The notes under the pieces: generated by a model
The model's database searches: none
Seen by the model: only the letters and a program-made list of their open reading frames with translations
Told to the model about the DNA's origin: nothing
Translations under genes and position numbers: made by a program
In this document: positions 47,494 to 57,499 of the stretch, in pieces
Numbering within the stretch: position 1 is the first letter of the stretch
How the letters are laid out: each line of letters starts with the position of its first letter
Assembly: GCA_029204225.1 (NCBI GenBank)
Contig: MU831996.1
Location: 1 to 64,000, forward strand
Direction of reading: 5' to 3'
From: Diphasiastrum complanatum
Taxonomy: Eukaryota; Streptophyta; Lycopodiopsida; Lycopodiales; Lycopodiaceae
Length of the DNA stretch: 64,000 bases

Positions 47494-48649
47494 ATGGCTT
47501 CCAATGGTGGGATCATGCTAGAGTCTAGTGAAAGGTTGAGTTCATCAAACTACTCTACTTGGAAAGTGAGGATGGAGTCCTTACTTGAGTTGAATGAACT
47601 CATGGACATAGTTGCAGAAATTGAAGAGAGACCTCTCACACTTAAAGAGCAACAAAGGTTTGATAAGAAGGCCAAAAGGGCTCTTCATATCATTAAAATG
47701 AATGTTACAAATGAACTTCTCAAGGAAGTTGGAAAGTGTCAAAGTGCAAGTGAGGCATGGAATGCCTTAAAGAAGCTCTTTGAATCAAAGTCCACATCTA
47801 GGGTATTGACCCTAAGGAGACAAATATTTTCTAGTAGGCAAAGAGAGGGTGAAAGTGCTCATGCATTTATCTTGAGAGTTAAGTCCCTAAGTGATGATTT
47901 AGCATGCATTGATGAGAACATAAAAGATGGTGAAATAGTCCAAGTTATGTTGAATGGTTTGCTAAATGAACATGCTAACCTTGTGCAAAGTTTTGCCATT
48001 CAAAGAGTCTTGCCAAGTGTGGTTGACTTGCAAGAAATCTTATTGGCTGAAGAACATAGGTTGCAATCAAAGCTTGATGGTGCATCCTTGCAAGGTGGAG
48101 GTGAAGAGGCTTTCAAGGCAAATTCAAGGGCAAAGGTAAAGGCAAAGGGAAATGGTCCAAAGGTGGTAACTTTGATCATGATGATCACTCTTCCTCTTCC
48201 TCTTCTACTAAGAACAATAAGTCAAAGTTCAAGTGCTTTTATTGTGGGATAAAAGGTCATTTTGCAAATGAATGTTATAAGAAGAAAAGAGAGCAAGGAG
48301 AGAGGCAAGGAAATCTTACAATAGATGAGGAAGAACATAACACATGTGAATCACTTGTTATGACTTCAAGTTTGTTAGCCAACATAGATGATAATGATCC
48401 TTGGTGGATTGATAGTGGAGCCTCATCTCACATGACAAGACATAAGGAATACTTTACATCCTTATTGTCTTATGAGGGAGAAGGTAACATCATCTACACT
48501 GCAAATGATGGTCAATGTGACATCAAAGGCATAGGCACTATTCCTATTTCCCTTTCAACAAATAGGAAAGCAAATCTTGAAAATGTTTTGTACATTCCTT
48601 CAATCACTAAGAATTTGCTTAGTGTAAGTCAAATGATTGACAAAGGACT
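47494..48649 (+). pseudogene. Copia gag-protease (element C), one frameshift, pol deleted
   Basis: The ATG at 47494 opens a well-preserved copia gag with SSNYSTWKVRMESLLEL, ASEAWNALKKLFES and a UBN2-like middle. At ~48118, in a Lys/Gly-rich linker, a one-base-type shift moves the frame. The next frame carries the complete zinc knuckle CFYCGIKGHFANEC and the protease signature WWIDSGASSHMTRH with an intact DSG. Protease ends with NLLSVSQMIDKGL, and the sequence then runs into the 3' LTR fragment. Only the shift and the missing pol make it inactive. Confidence 0.9.
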
Positions 48650-48815
48650 ATGTTTATGGAAGTTTCCATTTGTGATAAATGCTTTTTGATCAAGTTCTTT
48701 GCATTCTAGGTAGCATAGAATGTGTTGCCAATTCCTAGCTTATGTAGTTTGGAGTGCAAGCATTCAAGCCAATGATCTTGGAGTTTAGATCCACTTAGGA
48801 TCTGTATTTTTCACA
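48650..48815 (+). repeat. 3' LTR fragment of element C
   Basis: This is the last 166 bp of the LTR, with one difference from 46156-46321, ending TTTTTCACA before TAGGT. The junction with the protease falls at ATGTTTATGG. Confidence 0.92.
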
Positions 48816-48820
48816 TAGGT

Positions 48821-49560
48821 TCTATTCAACTTTCTTTGTGAGAGTGTGAGGGTCAAGTTGTGATCCCATTGGGAGTCTAGAATAGGGAGGAGTCCATATT
48901 TTAGTGTTCATACATGATTGGGATCTTTGTGAATCTCTAGATGTCTAATTTTTCAGCTTGGTGAAAAATTATTGACATAGATTGTTATCAAACCATTTCA
49001 TGACCATTCCAAATCTCAAGAGTGAGATTCTTTGGGTCAAGAGGGATTCCAAAAGGGGTGATTGGATCTGATTTTTGTGTGTTTGAATCAAGTATACATG
49101 TCAAGTTTTTGTGATCTAGTGTAGATCCTTTTTTTTGTGAAAATTAGTGGCTTAATTTGTTGTCAAATAAAATCAAATTCAAATCTCAAGAGTGAGATTA
49201 TTTGGGTCAAGAGTGAGTCCAAAAGAAGTGACTAATTTGATTTTCAAGTATTTGAAACAAAACCCATACTTTGTTTAAGAATCTCAAAAGTTGAGTGAAC
49301 TAGTCAAGAGAAAAGGAAAATCTAGGTGTCAAACTTTTCAAATCCATTCCAACTCTCAAGACGAAGAGTCATTGGTATTTGTTGAGACCAATAGGGGTGT
49401 TTGGATCTGATTTTCGTGATTTGATAGAGTACTTTTGTCTTAGTGATCAAAGCAAAGATTAGTTTCCAATTGACTAGGTTGAAAGAGATATGATTCAGAA
49501 TTTGTGGTCTAGATCTTGTGTAGATCCTTCTAGATTGTTGAATGTGTTCAAATCTATTTC
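48821..49560 (+). other. Leader of element B with degenerate ~170-180 bp repeats
   Basis: Blocks of the form CATTCC-AA(A/C)TCTCAAGAG, then a GTC(A/T)TTGG-like word and AATAGGGGTG or AAAAGGGGTG, recur near 45550, 48995, 49175 and 49350. One copy lies upstream of element C and the others after it, so C inserted within the repeats. No protein is encoded. Confidence 0.65.
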
Positions 49561-50001
49561 TTGAGAGTCACAAATTACATTTTGAAAAGTCATATCACAA
49601 GGTTTTACTTCCTCATCATGGCATCAATAGGTGGCAACTTATTGGAGGCAAGTAAGGATCCTAAATGCAACCTTTGTGGCAAGAGAGATCGTTTTGTCTC
49701 AAGATGCTACAAAATGAAGACCAATCCATCCAAGGAGAATCAAAGCAAGGGGCCCGAGGTGCAGGATGGAGCTTCAAGTTCAAAGTGCAAAGGCAAGAAG
49801 GACAAATCCAAGGAAAGGTGTCTCCTTTGTGGAAAGATGCGTGAGGCTTGGAGCCTCACAAGGACTTACAAGATTTGTCTTCAAAAGTCCATCATCACAC
49901 ATTTCAAACCTTTTGAAGTTTTGCATTTGGAAGTGAATTTTTTGGTTCAAGATGCAAAGATAAATGTCACTTTCATTAATGTCACTTTAAGGCAATACTA
50001 G
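49561..50001 (+). pseudogene. Zinc-knuckle-like protein of element B, function unknown
   Basis: The frame contains CNLCGKRDRFVSRC and CLLCGKMRE. Both resemble CCHC knuckles (CX2CX4HX4C) in which the His is replaced (Arg in the first, Glu in the second). A Lys-rich linker lies between, so this may be the remains of a gag-like nucleic-acid-binding protein. An in-frame ATG at 49618 (MASIGGNLLEASKDP) is a likely start. The frame ends at 50001, but similarity continues in another frame from 49989, suggesting a frameshift into the next segment. Confidence 0.5.
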
Positions 50002-50372
50002 TTGAGTGTGATGCCTTAATAGATAGCAAAGCATGTTTTCATTGTAAACTTAAATTGAATATGAAGTCCAGGAAATGGAAATGTCTTCATAATGTATTTT
50101 TTGTTGGTTTCAATAAGGTCATGAATGATGTGTTCATTCATAATGTTGAAGATTGTAAATTTTCAATTTCAAAGGCAAGTTGTAAACTTCTTATGAGAAT
50201 AAGTGAAGCATCCAAAGTGGACACTTATATCCATAAGCAAGTAGTTAGCCTTATTGAGATGGAAATACTTCTTGATTTCAATATTAGAAAAATCATGCCA
50301 AGTTGTGGTGATTTTTGGACTTATGGTTCTAGCATAAGTAATGTTGATAATCATATGAAGTGCACATTATGA
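49989..50372 (+). pseudogene. First copy of an unfamiliar ~125-residue module (element B)
   Basis: An open frame from 49989 begins KAILVE and includes VEDCKFSISKASCKLLMRIS and DTYIHKQVVSLIEME. The same pattern returns in the next segment as KAILVEYG, VKNCLFSCIEANCKLFMRAS and GTYLHNEVFSLIRSE. The module therefore occurs twice. I do not recognise it as gag, protease, integrase or RT. It ends in a stop at 50372. Confidence 0.5.
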
Positions 50373-50391
50373 GTTGTGATCATTTTGAGAC

Positions 50392-51240
50392 ATGGAGGTC
50401 TCGGATTTCCATCAAGGAGGAGCACCAAGGCTTGAGGAGTCATCTCGAGGTTCAAGTGTGCCAAGGATTGAGGAGGAGAGTCCTTCTCAAGTTATGATTA
50501 CAAGAAGAATATCAAGAGACATGGTTGAGCTCATATGGATCACATTTCAAGATAAAGAGGAGCACATTTCAAGTGGTATACATCTCATGCTTGCTTCTCT
50601 TATGTCATTTGGTGAATCAATTTGCTTTAGTGAGACTTTTGCATCCCAAAGTTGGAGTAAAGCAATACTAGTTGAGTATGGTGTCTCTCTTGAGAACATA
50701 GTTGATGTTCTTAATGATATGAAATTGATTTTAGATCAATTAGATAGAAAATGGTTATTTCATCAAATGTATGCTCTTGAGTCTTGCAAGAGCAAGAGTG
50801 ATTTGTCCACTCATAGTGTGAAAAATTGTCTTTTTTCATGTATTGAGGCAAATTGCAAACTCTTTATGAGAGCAAGTGAATCATCCTCTAAGGGAACTTA
50901 TCTCCATAATGAAGTATTTAGCCTCATTAGATCTGAGATTAGCATGGTAATCAAGCATGGAGATATGATGCAAACTCTTTGTTATTATAGCATGCATAGT
51001 CTTGCCAATGTTGATGAGCCTAATTCTCGAGATCTTGGTAACATGATGTTGGATCTTTGTGATCCTTCTGAGTCAATAAGGACTCTTTATTTTATCATGG
51101 AGTTGCAGCTATTTTCAAGGAGGAGGAGCTTTTGGATCAACCATATGTTTCAAGGATGGAACAAATCGATCAAGTATTGCAAAGCTCTCAAGTTCATCAA
51201 AGAAGTCAACATCAAAGAGGCACTATCATGGATATGGTGA
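50392..51240 (+). CDS. Unrecognised 282-residue frame with the second module copy (element B)
   Basis: This is the longest undisturbed frame of element B. It starts MEVSDFHQGGAPRLEESSRG. A hydrophilic N-terminus (~45 residues) precedes a mostly helical-looking stretch with LENIVDVLNDMKLILDQL (about residues 100-120). The second module copy follows (about residues 90-210), then a tail rich in aromatic and basic residues ending IKEALSWIW. It has no zinc knuckle and no polymerase or integrase motif. It lies directly upstream of the polypurine tract and 3' LTR, where copia elements have RNase H. It may be an accessory protein of the element or a captured host fragment. I cannot assign a function. 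Confidence 0.5.
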   Translation: MEVSDFHQGGAPRLEESSRGSSVPRIEEESPSQVMITRRISRDMVELIWITFQDKEEHISSGIHLMLASLMSFGESICFSETFASQSWSKAILVEYGVSLENIVDVLNDMKLILDQLDRKWLFHQMYALESCKSKSDLSTHSVKNCLFSCIEANCKLFMRASESSSKGTYLHNEVFSLIRSEISMVIKHGDMMQTLCYYSMHSLANVDEPNSRDLGNMMLDLCDPSESIRTLYFIMELQLFSRRRSFWINHMFQGWNKSIKYCKALKFIKEVNIKEALSWIW

Positions 51241-51376
51241 TTTCGGATCAACATCAACCTCATTGACTAATCTTCACACCTTTGAACCAGCAAGGATCCA
51301 TATTTGAAGACTAATTCAGCCCATAGCGTCAAGCTTAACATCATCATGCTTTTATCAAGTTAGTTTTGAGGAGGAG

Positions 51377-52140
51377 TGTTAAAATTGGCAAAAGCTAACT
51401 TGATCAAATCCTCTAAATACCATTATGACTAGTACATATCATCATTAGACATGTGTGGAGCCTGTTCCCACGTGTGAAATAAATACATTTATCATTTAGA
51501 TGAGTCATATTGGTTGTACATACCATTTCATTTGAGATCTAGTGGCTAAAATGGCCAAAATCTAGTTTTCTAGCTATATGCCACTTGGCATCATGTTATT
51601 GGTAGGAAAAGCTATTTCACATGGATAGGAGTGATCTCACACGTGCAAAGGACTGCTCATATGTGTTAAAACATCTATAAGTTAGGAAACTTGGTCCATG
51701 TGCCATATTGATGATTATTGGTGGATCCTTTGATGAGTAGGCACTCTCACACGTGCCAAATCAGCTGAGTAAGCATCAGCTCTTGTGTATATATGTTGGC
51801 TCATTTGGCCATAATTGACAAGAAAGCTAAATCTTGGTTTTGGTGCATTTCTTGAGTAATCTCTCCATTTTTCTTGTGATTTTATGCTTCTAATGGTTTC
51901 TAAGCTTAGTGTACTTCATTATTCGCTGGTAGTCCGTACTCTGACAGGTCTTCACACGTGTGAAACCAGCAAGTACAAGTTTTGATCCTATTTGATTGTT
52001 CTTGTTAGATTTGTTGATGTAGATTTGATCTAGTGCTATCTAATCTTGTGTAGATTGGTAGATCAATCTAATCTAACACCCAATCACACTTGTGGATCTG
52101 ATTTGGATCCATTCTTGGTCCTTTTTGCTGTACTTTCACA
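51377..52140 (+). repeat. 3' LTR of element B
   Basis: It starts TGTTAAAATTGGC after GAGGAGGAG and ends TTTCACA before the target duplication ATTAT. It lacks ~90 bp present in the 5' copy, near ACATCTATAAG. The palindrome TTCACACGTGTGAA is at 51951-51964. Confidence 0.9.
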
Positions 52141-52145
52141 ATTAT

Positions 52146-52836
52146 TTGGTAGTAATTTTGTACGTCCGTTGGATCAGATTTCTACAGTTAATGAAATGGA
52201 GACATTGGATTATTTTGAGTATGAAGTTTTTGCAATTTATGCTATTCTAGTTGTGGATGTTCCTGAAATAAATCTAAATGGTTGTGAATTCTTAGCAATT
52301 CTTAACTCAGTAAATTTAGATCATGAACAAGAAATGAAAGAACAAATCATAAATGAATTTAGGGATGTTTTTCCATCTGAATTACCTCATTGTTTACCAC
52401 CGTCTAGGTTAGTAGACCAGAAGATTGAGTTAATTCCAGGAAGTCAACCTATCTCTAGACAACCTTATAGGTTCTCTCAGAAAGAGGAGGTAGAGATTTC
52501 AAATCAAATAGAAAACTATATGAGGATGGGACATATACGACCTAGTAAATCACCATGGGACGCTCCTGTGATGGGTTTCCGGATGTGTGTAGATTACAAG
52601 GGGCTTAATAAAGTGACTATTAAAAATAAATATCCATTACCCAGGATGGATGACCTTGTAGATCACTTGGGTGGAGCACATATTTCACCAAGATAGATCT
52701 CAGGACAGGGTACCATCAAATAAGAATTAAGTCAGAAGATGTCCAAAAGATAGGATTTCGTTCTAGATTTGGTCATTATGAATTCTTAGTGTTGCCATTT
52801 GGATTAACGAATGCTCCAACAACATTTTTGAGTTTA
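52146..52836 (+). pseudogene. Gypsy reverse transcriptase, N-terminal part (element D)
   Basis: It continues gypsy D after element B. Words include [53 protein letters not shown] and, after a one-base shift near 52680, [14 protein letters not shown] and [14 protein letters not shown]-like sequence. The match ends at about NAPTTFL. The catalytic YxDD part, RNase H and the start of integrase are deleted. Confidence 0.88.
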
Positions 52837-53619
52837 AGTTTCTCTAATCATCCTGAATCAGATGGCCAGACAAAAAGGACTAATCAAACTATGGAAGATA
52901 TTTTGAGGACATATGTTTCTCATAGGCAATCTCATTGGGAAGATTATTTCCCACGGTTGAGTTTGCATATAATAGTAGAAAACATTCTGCTACAAGTTAT
53001 AGTCCTTTCATGCTTATGTACGGTTTTCAATCTAGATCTCCAATGAATGTTGAGACGAAGTCTGTTAAGATCCAGAAGGTTGTTGATTTTTTGCATGATA
53101 TGCAAGAAATGTTGCAAGTGGCTAAGGATAGCATCTGAAGTGCTCATGATAGAGCTAAACACTATAACGATCTTAAGAGATCTCTAAGAGATTTTAAAGT
53201 TGATGACTGGGTATATCTTAGAATTCCAAAAGATTCTAAGACAATACGTACAAGGAAGCATTATAAGCTATCTACCCGTTATTGTGGACCTTTCAAGATT
53301 GTACGTAGAATTGGTTCTTTGGCATATGAACTCGATCTTCAAGGAAAATACTGCACACCCAGTATTTCATGTAAGTCGTTTGAAACTAAGTTTACGTGAT
53401 GGTGATATAGTTGGATCGAATGAGGATTTATCCCATTTGGAAGATTTATCACTTAGTATACCTTTGAAACCTGAGAAAGTGCTCAGAACCAGAGATAAAC
53501 AATTGAGAAATCGTTCTATCTCTAAGTGCTTAATTTGGTGGAAGGGTCGTACTAAGGATGATGATTTGTGGGAGAAAGTTGAGAGCATAAAGAAGAATTT
53601 TCCGAATTTTAGTTTCTAA
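52837..53619 (+). pseudogene. Gypsy integrase C-terminus with chromodomain (element D)
   Basis: [20 protein letters not shown] (the catalytic Glu region of integrase) directly follows the RT fragment. The integrase tail continues through frame changes, with HPVFHVSRLKL. The C-terminus, RDKQLRNRSISKCLIWWKG then WEKVESIKKNFP, is a chromodomain-like module as in chromoviruses, which may direct insertion to heterochromatin. Several shifts make it inactive. Confidence 0.85.
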
Positions 53620-53647
53620 GGATAGAAATAGTTTAAGGAGAGAAGAA

Positions 53648-54110
53648 TGTTATGTCCATGACCAGTACATAGGATACAGTATACTCCTAGTCTTGGATAC
53701 ACGGTATGTCAGTAAAACAAGCTGTTAGTTATGCCACGTCATATTGGACGTGACCCGAAAGTAACTAATATCCTTGTGAGGCCCAAAACACACTAAATGG
53801 AGTTTATACAAGGTATGAGACAATGTATGCATGTGTAGTGTTATCAATAGCAAGTCTATGAATAGTTGGTCCATGCATAGGACTCTATTCTAGGTAAATC
53901 TGTGTATAGGGAACTTAGGGCTATGCATGACTATGTGCCCAGGAGGCTTTTGGCTCTATATAGTGGGTCCAAACTCACCCTACTTCTCATCATAGTTTTG
54001 GATTCATTGCCATGCTCTCACTCTATATTCAAGTTTCTTGTTCCTTAACTTGGGGGTGAGGCTTCTAGAGTTTGATTGGATGCTTCTACTTGGTTGGGTG
54101 GTTTCTCCAT
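53648..54110 (+). repeat. 3' LTR of gypsy D, right border uncertain
   Basis: It starts TGTTATGTCCATGACC after the purine tract AAGGAGAGAAGA. The sequence contains the promoter-like CTCTATATAG near 53950. No 5' LTR is present for comparison, so the end near GTTTCTCCA is approximate. Confidence 0.6.
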
Positions 54111-54119
54111 AGTGTGTTA

Positions 54120-54390
54120 TCCATTGTGTTTGTGATTTGTAAGCAGGATATAAGGAGCTTCCCTTATAAAATACCTCAAACCTAAGAGCGAATCAATTTT
54201 CATCAGTCCACAAACATCTAAGTGGACAAGCTCAAGAACCTCCTTGGCTCTTCTTCCCTTGTGTATGAATGGATTCCGATGCTGCTTGCCTTTCTGACAG
54301 ACTTCATAGAATAATGTGTCTAGTCGGGATATCTTTAGACCTGTGACTATGTGTTTTTTGCTCATGTCATAGAGGCTCTTCATGTTCAGA
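54120..54390 (-). pseudogene. Copia integrase fragment, minus strand
   Basis: Minus-strand translation contains ISRLDTLFYEVCQKGKQHR and ELVHLDVCGLMKIDSLLG, the zinc-binding end and first catalytic Asp region of copia integrase. Neither LTR nor other domains accompany it. It is cut on the right by the repeat beginning near 54393. Confidence 0.85.
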
Positions 54391-54403
54391 TGGCGGCCAC
54401 ATG

Positions 54404-55508
54404 GACGTCGGATTCGACGGCCTATAAAAATGTCGAAATCCAACATCCCATATTTTGGAGACTACAACTTTTTAAATGGATGATGTCACCGATCTGTGCA
54501 AAAAAAAAGGCACAAAGCGGACGTCGGATTTCGACGGATAATACAGATGTCAGAATCCGACGTCCGTGACCGAATTCTCAAAGCCGTGTCATTTTTCTAG
54601 AGTTTTTTTATTTTTTATTCTTGTAGGATATTGTTGGAGATCGGCTTTTGGTGTTTCTTCTCAACTCTATCAATTCCATTTGTCTCATTCCAAGTACGAT
54701 TCGTTTGTTTTGTTATGTGCAACTAAGATTACTTTCTTTGTAAGTTTTTCTTGTACACTATCTTCCTTGTATTGTATATTTTGTGTAGTTAAACACAAAT
54801 ATGTGTCTTAGTGATTTATGATCATGAGCAAATGAGAGAGGAAGAGAAGGATGTGTGTGAGAGACATGAGAGAGAGCAAGAAAATACAGATAGAAGAGTT
54901 TGATTTAATATTATGTTCCTTGTAAATTTTAGGGTTTAGATTTAATGTTATGTTCTTTGAAAAATAGTATGAGACTGAGAGCTCTTGAGGTTTGAATGAA
55001 GATCATAACCAGCTCCACCATCAAAGATGTAGAGCTACCACTTTTTCTCACTGATTGATCAAGTATGGCTATCTTGTTGCTACTCCCTATCGAGCCATAA
55101 AGGGTAATGCATCGTTGCCTGATACATGTAAAATGAGATATCAACTAGAGAAAGCTAGTGAAGCGTGCTCGTTATGATGACATTTCTATTGAAAATCAAA
55201 ACTCAAAATGAACTTTGAAGAGTGCCATTGACTCACTATCTTTGTTGGAAGCTTGAGATATCTTGGCTATGGGATGCTTAATTATCTCTGCTCTGTGAGT
55301 TAGAACCTAGTTTTCCTTGCAAGATATTTGGAGAGCTGGCCTACCATCGTTGCTAGATGAGTGAGCCATCTAACCATTCAATCACATTATAGTCATTGAG
55401 GAATTGAACGTTGACTTCCAAAATACTGAAGGATTATTGTTGATTTCCAAAAGAGAGTTGAGAGATGTGATTATTAACATCGCTACCTCTATAATACATC
55501 TGACCATC
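54404..55508. repeat. First copy of a ~1.1 kb direct repeat
   Basis: It is nearly identical to 56095-57190, with an offset of ~1690 bp. It begins GACGTCGGATTCGACGGCCT and ends TACATCTGACCAT. Its first 170 bp hold three or four forms of the CGTCGGATTCCGACG palindrome. An 81-codon frame occurs in both copies but shows no motif. Confidence 0.88.
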
Positions 55509-56094
55509 ATTGGTACTACTTTGCAAGCGTTCACTACGCCTATGAGTATTAGATATGAAAGAAAGCCATCACTAAGCTAGTTGTCAAATCAGAGACTCAA
55601 CTAACTGAGCCTTCACGACCATGAAAAGAGAGCTCGCAACTGTCGTCTAAAGCTGATCTATCAACAACCATTGAGAAGTCACTAATTTATTGTCAATGTG
55701 AGCCCTCATGGCTGTTCTAGTTGATAGCAGTTCTGTCCTAGCAAAGGACAGAAGCAAAGTGACAAACATAGTAGAATCAATTGAAGCATTCATGACTAGC
55801 ACTTCTTTGCTTTCCGACTACATGCATATGCACTCAGAAATAGATATGGCTTTATCTATTTTCAGTTCGTTTCATCTATGTCATTTTTTGTAATCATTTA
55901 TTTTTCATATGCACTTCGAATTCCTGTCGATTGGAGTTGTTTGGTTTTTGCCACGATTTTTTTTTTTTGCCACATGGATGTCGGATTCCGAAGGTCCGGC
56001 CACGTGGATGTCAGAATCCGATGTCCACATGGCAAAAAAAAAAATTTGCGAGAAATTTTTTTTTCCCCAGATTTTTTTTTTATAGACGTCGGAT
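55509..56094. other. Spacer between the two 1.1 kb repeats
   Basis: No gene is seen. The right part (55970-56030) has three more GTCGGATTCCGA/TCAGAATCCGA words and CACGTGG words. Confidence 0.65.
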
Positions 56095-57190
56095 TCCGAC
56101 GGCCTATAAAAATGTCAGAATCTAACATCCCATTTTGGAGACTGCAACTTTTTAAATGGATGACGTCTCCTGTCTGTACAAAAAAAAAAGAAACACAAAG
56201 CAGACGTCGGATTTTGACGGATAATACAGATGTTGGAATCCGACGTCCGTGACCGAATTCTCAAAGCCGTGTCATTTTTCTAGGGTTTTCTTATTTTTTA
56301 TTCTTGTAGGAGATCGTTGGAGATCGGCTTTTGGTGCTTCTTCTCAACTCTATCAATTCCATTTGTCTCATTCCAAGTACGATTCTTTTGTTTTGTTATG
56401 TGCAACTAAGATTTCTTTCTTTGTAACTTTTTCTTGTACACTATCTTCCTTGTATTGTAAATTTTGTGTCGTTAAACACAAATATGTGTCTTAGTGATTT
56501 ATGATCATGAGCGAATGAGAGAGGAAGAGAAGGATGTGTGTGAGAGACATGAGAGAGAGCAAGAAAATATAGATAGAAGAGTTTGATTTAATATTATGTT
56601 CTTTGTAGATTTTAGGGTTCAGATTTAATGTTATGTTCTTTGTGAAAAAGTGTGAGACTGAGAGATCTTGAGGTTTGAATGAAGATCATAATCAGCTCCA
56701 CCATCAAAGATGTAGAGTTACCACTTTTTCTCACTGATTGATCAAGTATGGCTATCCTGTTGCTACTCCCTATGGAGCCATAAAGGGTAATGCATGGTTG
56801 CCTGATACATGTAAAATGAGATATCAGCTAGAGAAAGCCAGTGAAGCGTGCTCGGTATGATGGCATTTCTGTTGAAAATCAAAACTCAAAATGAACTTTG
56901 AAGAGTGCCATTGACTCACTACCTCCATTGGAAGCTTGAGATATCTTGGATATGGGGTGCTTAATTATCTCTGCTCTGTGAGTTAGAACCTAGTTTTCCT
57001 TGCAAGATATTTGGAGAGCTGGCCTACCATCGTTTCTAGATGAGTGAGCCATCTAACCATTCAATCACATTATAGTCATTGAGAAATCAAATGTTGACTT
57101 CCAAAATACTGAAGGATTATTGCTGATTTCCAAAAGAGAGTTGAGAGATGTGATTATTAACATCGCTACCTCTATAATACATTTGACCAT
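56095..57190. repeat. Second copy of the ~1.1 kb direct repeat
   Basis: It begins GACGTCGGATTCCGACGGCC and ends TACATTTGACCAT, where it gives way to a palindrome-rich CACTA terminal region. Confidence 0.88.
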
Positions 57191-57498
57191 TTTTTTTCAC
57201 GTGGACGTCGGATTACGATGTCCTTTTTTTTTCCGGTTTTTTTCCACGTGGATGTCGGATTCCGACGTCCACGTGGCCGGGCCGTCGGAATCTAATGTCC
57301 ACGTGGCGTGTTCCTCGGTTTGTTTTTCCGTCCGGTTGCCGATTTTCGGCTTGGCGTCGGATTCCGACGGATTTTAAATGCGGCGGATTCTGACGACCTT
57401 ATAACGACGCATTTTTCGACGCTCGCGTCGATTCAAAAAAATTAAAACGCGATTTCACGTCAGAAATCCTGTTGAAAATCGCGACAATTCTTGTAGTG
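57191..57498. mobile_element. Right terminus of a CACTA-type transposon with subterminal palindromes
   Basis: The last bases read GCGACAATTCTTGTAGTG, whose complement CACTACAAGAATTGTCGC is a standard plant CACTA (En/Spm) end. The preceding 300 bp are packed with GTCGGATTCCGAC, GTCGGAATC, GGCGTCGGATTC and similar short palindromes, like the subterminal repeats bound by CACTA transposase. The element must extend leftwards. Its other end was not found by eye. It may include the two 1.1 kb repeats. Confidence 0.75.
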
Positions 57499-57499
57499 T

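Larger units (their letters stand above)
45667..48815 (+). mobile_element. Copia element C, internally deleted, inside B
   Basis: The 5' LTR (45667-46321), primer-binding site, leader and gag-protease are followed directly by the last 166 bp of the LTR (48650-48815). A perfect target duplication, TAGGT, flanks it (45662-45666 and 48816-48820). The remaining LTR pieces differ at a single base, so this is the youngest insertion here. Integrase, RT, RNase H and most of the 3' LTR were removed by a deletion from the protease end into the 3' LTR. Confidence 0.9.
43784..52140 (+). mobile_element. Element B: LTR retrotransposon without pol, inside D and containing C
   Basis: LTRs of 848 and 764 bp start TGTTAAAATTGGC and end TTTCACA. 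A perfect 5 bp target duplication, ATTAT, lies at 43779-43783 and 52141-52145. A primer-binding site follows the 5' LTR, and the purine tract GAGGAGGAG precedes the 3' LTR. The interior, once element C is removed, holds a repeat-rich leader and an unfamiliar coding region (49561-51240) with degenerate zinc knuckles but no protease, integrase or RT. It is therefore non-autonomous. By eye the LTRs differ at about 15-20 positions plus one ~90 bp deletion. Confidence 0.88.
41973..54110 (+). mobile_element. Ty3/gypsy chromovirus D, interrupted by element B
   Basis: Gag, zinc knuckle and protease lie before element B. RT, the integrase end, a chromodomain, the polypurine tract and the 3' LTR lie after it. 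PR-RT-IN with a C-terminal chromodomain defines chromoviruses. The 5' LTR is missing: the element starts in its leader, joined to the broken LTR of A. A further deletion fuses RT to the integrase end. The 3' LTR border near 54110 is approximate. Confidence 0.85.

Noticed and set aside
54566-54811. An 81-codon frame conserved in both 1.1 kb repeats
   Set aside because: Conservation is explained by the recent DNA duplication. The protein is hydrophobic with no motif or good start context.
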